This document shows, in pieces, positions 16,044 through 21,604 of a stretch of DNA of 21,604 nucleotides. How positions within the stretch are numbered: position 1 is the stretch's first letter; each line of letters begins with the position of its first letter. A program made the translations under genes and the position numbers. Source of the DNA: CAYXUG01 sp964468655. GTDB taxonomy: Bacteria; Fidelibacterota; Marinisomatia; Marinisomatales; CAYXUG01. Where the stretch lies: the NCBI GenBank assembly GCA_964468655.1, contig CAYXUG010000038.1, positions 1 through 21,604 of the forward strand, in the 5' to 3' direction. The notes beneath the pieces were generated by a model. That model was given only the letters and a program-made list of their open reading frames with translations, did no database searches and was not told the DNA's origin.

Positions 16044-18167
16044 CTATTTTTTAAATGAAAGTTCAAAGTAGAACGTCCGCCCAACAAAGGGACCATAACG
16101 GTCGTTAGTGTAATCCCCGGCATTCTTGATTCCGAAGCTTAATGTGATTGGGTTCCAAATCAATAGGTTCCCGTTTAAGTCAATGAAAACATAATCATGT
16201 AAGGATTGTTCAGCTTGAATATATCCCCCACTATTAAGATCATATTCTTCAGGTGTATATGATCCTGTCCATTTTACTCTTAATGAAAAACCCCAAAATT
16301 TACGTAAACTTTGATAGCTGAACCGACTAAACCCTGATAGAGGTTGCGTATTCGGAATTATATCTCCCTTACTATTACGGTTATCAATAAAGTTTACTCC
16401 CCAAGAGGTAATCCAAGAACTAGATATAAGCCAGCGACCTTGGATTTCTAACCCTTTATAGATAGCATTTTCGATATTATGATAACTTAATAATGCTGGC
16501 TCAATAGCATAATCTTCAATCAAATTTTCAAACATCGTAAAATACATCATTAGACTAACTTGATATACATTGGGATGATAATATTCAGCACCAATTGTGT
16601 AACCATTTGATCGTTCCGGTTTTAAATCTGGATTCCCTAAAACCTGGTATCCAAACTGAACATGGTTCCAATCAATAAACCGTTCCATAAACGATGGTGT
16701 TCTGAATCCTTGTCCCCAAGTTGCTCTAAATTTCCACAATTCATTGAGTGAATACATCATACCTATTCGTGGACTGATGACAAGGTCATGCTCGGTATAT
16801 TTATCAATCCTGTATCCCATAACAGCATTAATTTTTTGTCCTAAAATCATATCGTATTGTCCAAAAATACTATTCGTAGATACAAATTGTTTTCCACTTT
16901 CTAAACGGTCACTGGTATAGGAAGCATGTGAAATTTCAAAACCGAGATTAAAATCATTAATCCCAAATGTCTTTTTCATCATCCCTTCATAAATGACGTT
17001 TTTTTCTTCAGTTATATCATCTGTCACCAATTCCCCCCATGGTCTGGTTTGTACATAGTTTCTGCTATAAGTTTGATAATTAAAGGAATGGTTCCACCTC
17101 CAGGTATTAATGGGAATCCAATTATGCTCAAAAGATAAATTTTTACGATTAATATCAGTCGATGTAATCATAAGAGCGGATGTACCATTCTCTCCATGAT
17201 TGTAAAAATTTTCACTCAAACTAAATGAATGATTTTCATTCATTTCCCAGGTCAATTTTCCCCATATTGATTGCCGATTGATATCATCTATATCAATTTG
17301 TTGAACAGTTTTATCCATTTCGATTTTTTCAATGTCTGAACTAAGAATGAGGTTGAACGAACCATTGGTTTTTTGACCTCCAAATCGTAAACTTTTTGAT
17401 CCGTGGTTGAGACCTTCAGTTTTAAATTTATTCTCTGTCCCATCGTAACGCATTGAAAAGTTTAAAGAAGTGTTCGACACGTTTTCCTTTGTTATAATGT
17501 TTACAACACCTGCCATTGCTTCACTGCCATAAAGGGAAGAATTTGGGCCTTTAATAATTTCTACTCTCTTAATCATGCTCGTTGAAATCTGATCTAAAGA
17601 AACACGATTATTAAACTTTCCTGTGATCGGACGTCCATCTATTAGAATCAGGATGTAACGTGAATCCATACCCAGTATGTTGAGAATAGATCCTCCTTCT
17701 ACTGATGTTTGAAGACTTACTCCAGATCGAGATGACAATAATTCAGCTATATTTAAAGCTCCTGAATCATCAATATCTTTTTTGGATATCACTTCAGTTG
17801 CAACAGGTACATTACGGTGAATTTTTTCTGTTCGAGTACTGGTGACTACAACATCTTCCAATTCAAAAAAAGTTTCTTCGAGTACAATAATTAAGTCTTT
17901 TGCTTTACCATTTAATACTCTCGTTTTATTGGAATATCCAATATGAGAAATATGCAGCAACACATTTTTATCTGAATTAAATGTGAGATTGAAGAATCCA
18001 TTTTCATCAGTTGCAGATCCAATTTTCTGAGCTGGAATATATAGATTTACATTAGGAATACCTCTTTGAGTAGTAGCATCCACTACTCTTCCATTTACAA
18101 TTTGGGATTCAGCAGCTGTACTTTTGGTGCAAAGTAACAATACTAAAATAATTGGTAATCTTTTCAA
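16044..18167 (-). CDS. TonB-dependent outer-membrane receptor, heme-receptor-like
   Basis: A 707-residue receptor taking a ligand across the outer membrane with TonB energy. Signal peptide about 1-19; carboxypeptidase-regulatory-like domain 22-98 (NGRVVDATTQRGIPNVNLY); TonB box region LEDVVVTSTR (103-112); plug about 118-228 ending RVEIIKGPNSSLYG and GVVNIITK; then a barrel closing with TFYFELSFKK. A heme-receptor-type box is present: FRTP (488-491, usually FRAP), H502 and NPDLKPERS (512-520). The start is TTG at 18167, overlapping the TGA of the TetR gene by 4 nt (TTGA); no ATG fits before the signal peptide. Together with the HmuY-like gene this supports heme or porphyrin uptake, though cobalamin or another chelate is possible. 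Confidence 0.88.
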   Translation of the reverse strand: MKRLPIILVLLLCTKSTAAESQIVNGRVVDATTQRGIPNVNLYIPAQKIGSATDENGFFNLTFNSDKNVLLHISHIGYSNKTRVLNGKAKDLIIVLEETFFELEDVVVTSTRTEKIHRNVPVATEVISKKDIDDSGALNIAELLSSRSGVSLQTSVEGGSILNILGMDSRYILILIDGRPITGKFNNRVSLDQISTSMIKRVEIIKGPNSSLYGSEAMAGVVNIITKENVSNTSLNFSMRYDGTENKFKTEGLNHGSKSLRFGGQKTNGSFNLILSSDIEKIEMDKTVQQIDIDDINRQSIWGKLTWEMNENHSFSLSENFYNHGENGTSALMITSTDINRKNLSFEHNWIPINTWRWNHSFNYQTYSRNYVQTRPWGELVTDDITEEKNVIYEGMMKKTFGINDFNLGFEISHASYTSDRLESGKQFVSTNSIFGQYDMILGQKINAVMGYRIDKYTEHDLVISPRIGMMYSLNELWKFRATWGQGFRTPSFMERFIDWNHVQFGYQVLGNPDLKPERSNGYTIGAEYYHPNVYQVSLMMYFTMFENLIEDYAIEPALLSYHNIENAIYKGLEIQGRWLISSSWITSWGVNFIDNRNSKGDIIPNTQPLSGFSRFSYQSLRKFWGFSLRVKWTGSYTPEEYDLNSGGYIQAEQSLHDYVFIDLNGNLLIWNPITLSFGIKNAGDYTNDRYGPFVGRTFYFELSFKK

Positions 18168-18760
18168 TCTTTTGGAACAGTTATTAAGTTGTTAAATAAT
18201 TCTTCAATTTCATTTTCTGAAACTCCTCCAGTCCCTTCTCCAAGAAAAAGGAGTCCGTGGAATAGACCGCCGATAGCACGAAACATGAGGTCTGCATCCA
18301 AATCAGGAAATTCCCCTTTCTGTACACCTTCTTCCAGCAGCCCCCTCAGAGAACCGTACAGTTTGCTCTGATATGCCTTCCAGGTCTGGAGTTTTTCAGG
18401 CATGTGAGTCACTGCTTTTGGAGCAGTAAATAGAAACCGGTACAAATTAGGATCCATCAAAATAATTGAAACGATTTGTTTCAACGTATTCAGGAATGTT
18501 TTCCGGGGATTCGAATGGTCGAGTAATGTTTCTTCAATCCCTTCCCACAGACTGATCCATCCCCGGTTCATGATGGCGCAGAAAACCTCCTCCTTTGATG
18601 TGAAGTAGTAGTATAGGGTTCCTTTCCCGAATTTGGCTTCGTGGGCAATTTCATCCATTGTAGCGCCTTCGAGACCTTTTTTCTCAAATACCTTTAAAGC
18701 ACCGTTAAGGATCAGTTTTTTCCTATTCTCTCTTTCTTCTGCTTTTCTTGCTGTGGTCAT
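18164..18760 (-). CDS. TetR/AcrR-family transcriptional regulator
   Basis: A 198-residue one-component repressor. The N-terminal DNA-binding domain (about 12-60) has the TetR helix-turn-helix: ATMDEIAHEAKFGKGTLYYYF (33-53), then TSKEEVF. The remaining helices form the ligand and dimer domain, with a conventional C-terminal SPDLDADLMFRAIGGLFHGLL-type segment (from about 152). The gene is the first of an operon with the TonB receptor, to which it is translationally joined by a TTGA overlap, and the HmuY-like lipoprotein. A perfect 18-bp inverted repeat lies 20 nt before its ATG, so autoregulation of the whole operon is likely. The inducer is unknown; a compound brought in by the receptor is an obvious but untested candidate. 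Confidence 0.93.
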   Translation of the reverse strand: MTTARKAEERENRKKLILNGALKVFEKKGLEGATMDEIAHEAKFGKGTLYYYFTSKEEVFCAIMNRGWISLWEGIEETLLDHSNPRKTFLNTLKQIVSIILMDPNLYRFLFTAPKAVTHMPEKLQTWKAYQSKLYGSLRGLLEEGVQKGEFPDLDADLMFRAIGGLFHGLLFLGEGTGGVSENEIEELFNNLITVPKD

Positions 18761-18779
18761 GTGACTTTATATTTGAAGT

Positions 18780-18797
18780 TTCGACTGACGGGTCGAA
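18780..18797. promoter_or_regulatory. Probable TetR operator
   Basis: The perfect inverted repeat TTCGAC-TGACGG-GTCGAA lies 20 nt before the TetR start and directly at the downstream edge of the predicted -10 box. Size, symmetry and position match a typical autorepressor site. Assignment to this particular regulator is inferred from location. Confidence 0.65.
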
Positions 18798-18824
18798 TTT
18801 TAGTAAAAGAATCAGGAAAAACAA
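18797..18824 (-). promoter_or_regulatory. Predicted promoter of the TetR-receptor-lipoprotein operon
   Basis: On the minus strand TTGTTT (18824-18819), a 16-nt spacer and TAAAAT (18802-18797). The boxes are only moderate, but the inverted repeat that follows would cover the transcription start, which supports the placement. Confidence 0.4.
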
Positions 18825-18935
18825 AGGTAAATTATGTGAAATAAATAAAAACCGAAACAGTATTCTAACTGTGTGAAATTGAAAAAAATAGTTTAGGGTA
18901 TTATCGAGGATAAAACGTGCGCAGCTCACCGAGTA

Positions 18936-18989
18936 CTGAGCACAACTCCCTGCGGGCGGACATCCTGAGCACAGCTCCCTTCGGGCGGA
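18936..18989. repeat. Two-copy GC-rich direct repeat after the FecA-like gene
   Basis: Unit 1 (18936-18960) and unit 2 (18965-18989) are 25 nt long and match at 23 positions; the period is 29 nt. Each begins CTGAGCACA and ends GGGCGGA, and each contains CCC-N3-GGG (loops TGC and TTC), with GAGC-ACA-GCTC as a second mini-stem in unit 2. The repeat is much richer in GC than its surroundings and ends 6 nt from the stop of the receptor gene. It may be a dispersed 3'-end repeat; no classical T-tract terminator is seen. Confidence 0.8.
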
Positions 18990-18995
18990 TAATTA

Positions 18996-21440
18996 TTAAA
19001 AAGTAATCTTCAATCCACCTATCACCATTCTCGGCATGGTGGGTCTCAAACCGGATGGCCTCATGGATACCACTGCATGACTGTTTGTAACATTATTCAC
19101 TGTAATAAACAAATGACTGTGGTTGGTCAACTTGTATTCCCCGGATAAATCAATCAATGCAATTGGGTCGGTGCTGTTGGTTTCGTTCAGCGGTTCATCT
19201 CCTGCAACTATTCTTACTGCATTTACAAACTTTGACCTCACGAAGATTTTCATTTTACCCATCTCCAAACCTGTCATAAAGTACCATTGGTGGTGTGGTA
19301 TGTACGGAAGTTCATATCCTTCTTTAACATCACCCCACGGTTCATATTCGCTTTCAAAGCTGTTGAGAAATTTCGTTTTCGTATAGGTATAACTGAAATG
19401 AAATGGAACTGTTACCTTTTTCAGAAAAATAGTTCGGGATGCAGTAAACTCCAAACCATGGATATTTACTTCGCCTGCATTATACTGTTCATAGGTTCCT
19501 TCACCGGCAAATTGGGTATCATCTCCCAAAAGATTGTTATACATATTATTGAAGCCGAACAATTCAAAATGTGTGAAACCCCGTTTATACCGAAACCCGG
19601 TTTCCATATTGATACTCTCCTCGGGAACAGCAGTATTTTCTTCAGTTCCAGGTCCGGGTGGAGTGAATCCCTTATGCAGTCCAGCAATAAGACTTAGATT
19701 CTGTTTCATTTTATACACCACGCCAATCCCCGGTACAATCACATTAAAATCCGCTTCCTTCACTGTTGCGTTTCCAGCTCTCTCTGGATCATTCCAATCA
19801 TTTTCTTTCCAATCCGTTCTTTTGACATGAATGTTTTCTGAACGTATGCCCATTGTTACCGTTGTATTTCCAATTTCCAATTCATCTTCAATAAAAAAGG
19901 AAGAAGCATCTGCCTCATACAACCGATTGTTTTTACTTCCCGTTCCCCATACGCCTTCAGTAGTGAGTACAAATTCCGAATTGTCAATACCATACTTATC
20001 CACTTTCTGGAACCGATCCATTTCATCCACATGATACCGGAAGCCCCCCATGAAATGATGGTTAAACCATCCATGAGAAATTTTTACATTTGAAATAAAT
20101 TGGACCCCCGTTGCGTTGTAACTCCGGTTGTTTGCTTTAAGATCAAAAATGTCTATACCATTTTCACTGGCATCGAGCTGGTGGTATGCTTGAGAATTGC
20201 TTTCGGGATCTGCAAGAAGATCAGCAATGTTGACACCATCCACTTTGTCCAGTTTGTACCAATTTCGGTGAAAATTATTATTATAAATAGCGGTTGTTAT
20301 ATTCAGATTTGTTAATGGCTGGATAACCGCCGTAAGTGTCATTTGTTCATGTTTGGCATTCATTTTGTCCATGGCTGATGCCGCATACCGCATTTGGGGA
20401 TTTGTTTCAAAATCATCACGAGTTAATCCAAGGTATGTTTCATTGCTTAATTCATTCGTGCGGGAAAGTTTTAATTCAACCGCTGCGGGAATAAAAAAGG
20501 ATGCGGGTGTATTCAACCGAAATTTCGCCAGATAATCCTTCTTTTCATATCCTGTATTTTCATTTCCGGGTAATTCCTTAAAACCAGATGTATTATCTAG
20601 GTAAGTCTCCAAAAGATAGCCGTACCACTCTCCTGAAGAACCAACATTGACGTGGGCTTTTGATGTTCTAAACTGCCCGCCCATGAGATTCGTTTTTACA
20701 GTAAACTTGTCAGGGATGGAAGTTGAAACATAATTCAAAGCGCCGCCTGATGTGTTCGGTCCATATTTTATTTGGGATGATCCTTTTCTAACCTCAAGGG
20801 ATTCCATCCTTCCTGCAGTGGGAGAATAGTAAGCAGCCGGTGATGCGTAAGGAGCCGGACTGATAAGTATGCCGTCTTCCATCATATTAATTTTTGAACT
20901 TCTTTCAACGCCGGTTCCACGCATACCGATATTTGGCCTTAGGCCATACCCATCTTCTTCCTGAATATAAACTCCGGGAATCTGTGCTAACATTTTGTTG
21001 ACATCACTGTCGTTAAACCGTGCAATATCTTTTGAAGAAACAACACCTGCAGAACCCGGGATACGCAAAAAATTCGAAGATCCATCCAACACGCTTGTTC
21101 TCTCTTTTAATATGGTAACCGGATTTAATTCCACTACTGAGGGGGTAAGTGAAAAATCAATAAAAATATCCTTCGAATCATTCGTTGTAATTTTAATGAC
21201 TTCATTTTCAAACCCCATGGCGGATGCTGACAATTTGAATGTACCTGTTTCCTCAATAAGTAAATTGAACCTGCCCCATTTGTCACTGGATGATCCGACT
21301 CCCAATTCTTTAATGGTTATATTTACTGCTTCGATTGGCTCCCCTGTCTGACCTTTAGAAACAGTTCCTTTAACCTCTGTGAAAGCAGTTGCAAAGTTGA
21401 CTAATAAAAATATACTGAAAACCAGAATAAAAGATTTCAT
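18996..21440 (-). CDS. FecA-like TonB-dependent receptor (ferric citrate/siderophore type)
   Basis: An 814-residue outer-membrane transporter for a ferric chelate. Signal peptide about 1-19 (NFATA); carboxypeptidase-regulatory-like domain 21-98 (VKGTVSKGQTGEPIEAVNI); possible TonB-box stretch around 104-112; plug about 124-245. The plug strongly resembles FecA: PGVYIQEEDGYGLRPNIGMR (155-174), GTGVERSSKINMMEDGILIS, SPAPYASPAAYY (194-205) and KYGPNTSGGALNYVST (225-240). The barrel closes with GLRPTMPRMVIGGLKITF. GGAG upstream (GGAGAGTGTA) supports the ATG. There is no FecI/FecR sigma/anti-sigma pair next to it in the visible sequence and no N-terminal signalling domain, so control is probably through the palindromic site at its promoter. 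The precise chelate is not determined. Confidence 0.9.
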   Translation of the reverse strand: MKSFILVFSIFLLVNFATAFTEVKGTVSKGQTGEPIEAVNITIKELGVGSSSDKWGRFNLLIEETGTFKLSASAMGFENEVIKITTNDSKDIFIDFSLTPSVVELNPVTILKERTSVLDGSSNFLRIPGSAGVVSSKDIARFNDSDVNKMLAQIPGVYIQEEDGYGLRPNIGMRGTGVERSSKINMMEDGILISPAPYASPAAYYSPTAGRMESLEVRKGSSQIKYGPNTSGGALNYVSTSIPDKFTVKTNLMGGQFRTSKAHVNVGSSGEWYGYLLETYLDNTSGFKELPGNENTGYEKKDYLAKFRLNTPASFFIPAAVELKLSRTNELSNETYLGLTRDDFETNPQMRYAASAMDKMNAKHEQMTLTAVIQPLTNLNITTAIYNNNFHRNWYKLDKVDGVNIADLLADPESNSQAYHQLDASENGIDIFDLKANNRSYNATGVQFISNVKISHGWFNHHFMGGFRYHVDEMDRFQKVDKYGIDNSEFVLTTEGVWGTGSKNNRLYEADASSFFIEDELEIGNTTVTMGIRSENIHVKRTDWKENDWNDPERAGNATVKEADFNVIVPGIGVVYKMKQNLSLIAGLHKGFTPPGPGTEENTAVPEESINMETGFRYKRGFTHFELFGFNNMYNNLLGDDTQFAGEGTYEQYNAGEVNIHGLEFTASRTIFLKKVTVPFHFSYTYTKTKFLNSFESEYEPWGDVKEGYELPYIPHHQWYFMTGLEMGKMKIFVRSKFVNAVRIVAGDEPLNETNSTDPIALIDLSGEYKLTNHSHLFITVNNVTNSHAVVSMRPSGLRPTMPRMVIGGLKITF

Positions 21441-21485
21441 TACACTCTCCTTAAATAAAGTGGATTACATTAAAATAGTGTTAAT

Positions 21486-21500
21486 TGAGACTTGGTCTCA
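21486..21500. promoter_or_regulatory. Palindromic operator or 5'-end hairpin of the FecA-like gene
   Basis: Perfect inverted repeat TGAGAC-TTG-GTCTCA, placed at about +1 to +15 relative to the predicted transcription start. It could bind a dimeric repressor, or form a 6-bp hairpin with a 3-nt loop at the extreme 5' end of the mRNA. Confidence 0.55.
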
Positions 21501-21506
21501 TTTGCA

Positions 21507-21536
21507 ATTATAGTGAACAGTTATTATTCAATGCAA
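21507..21536 (-). promoter_or_regulatory. Sigma70-type promoter of the FecA-like receptor gene
   Basis: On the minus strand TTGCAT (21536-21531), an 18-nt spacer and a perfect TATAAT (21512-21507). The predicted start near 21500 gives a leader of about 60 nt with GGAG close to the ATG at 21440. Confidence 0.65.
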
Positions 21537-21604
21537 GTTAATAATTCCTTTTTAAACCTGTTTTTCAATTCATTTTAGTGTCTTACCATAGACATGGTTT
21601 ACAG

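Noticed and set aside
18723..18929. 68-codon hydrophobic open frame overlapping the TetR start
   Set aside because: It overlaps the TetR coding region in another frame and contains the promoter and operator region; its composition reflects AT-rich intergenic DNA.
19287..19697. 136-codon open frame on the plus strand
   Set aside because: Antisense shadow of the FecA-like receptor barrel.
21502..21536. Inverted TTGCA / TGCAA flanking the -10 and -35 boxes
   Set aside because: Only 5-bp arms with a 25-nt spacer; likely by chance in AT-rich DNA.
21441..21604. Fur box at the FecA-like promoter
   Set aside because: No convincing match to the GATAAT-type repeats; the clear symmetry is TGAGAC-N3-GTCTCA instead.

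Overview
The window comes from an AT-rich Gram-negative bacterium. Two TonB-dependent outer-membrane receptors with carboxypeptidase-regulatory-like N-terminal domains, a HmuY-like lipoprotein, a small outer-membrane barrel and paired exported amidohydrolases point to the Bacteroidota/Ignavibacteriota/Marinimicrobia (FCB) assemblage, probably an uncultured marine lineage. The exact phylum is an inference, because there is no rRNA gene here. Many starts lack a strong Shine-Dalgarno sequence, which fits that group.

Layout. Positions 1-2824 are on the minus strand: a GNAT acetyltransferase gene overlapping a half-size ABC exporter gene that runs off the left edge, and a small His-rich membrane transporter. 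Positions 3029-11905 are on the plus strand: a penicillin-acylase-family lipoprotein, a monocistronic small barrel protein with a clear promoter and terminator, a family 2 glycosyltransferase, a LOG-family phosphoribohydrolase, then two overlapping genes for exported amidohydrolase-like proteins. Positions 11924-21440 are again on the minus strand. They hold a complete, overlapping riboflavin operon (ribD-ribE-ribBA-ribH), a TetR regulator - TonB receptor - HmuY-like lipoprotein operon, and a FecA-like TonB receptor.

How genes work together. The rib operon makes riboflavin from GTP and ribulose 5-phosphate and is translationally coupled at every junction. The TetR-receptor-lipoprotein operon and the FecA-like receptor look like an iron or heme acquisition region. 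The amidohydrolase pair contains three amidohydrolase folds, of which only one keeps the metal-binding HxH motif, so it looks like one catalytic unit with two degenerate partners.

Regulation. Three minus-strand promoters (GNAT-ABC, TetR operon, FecA-like gene) each have a different perfect inverted repeat directly downstream of the -10 box, where a repressor would bind. Two noncoding stretches stand out: a GC-rich tandem repeat just after the FecA-like gene, and a hairpin-rich block ahead of ribD. I saw no mobile element, CRISPR array, tRNA or rRNA gene, and no stretch longer than 300 bases without a gene.
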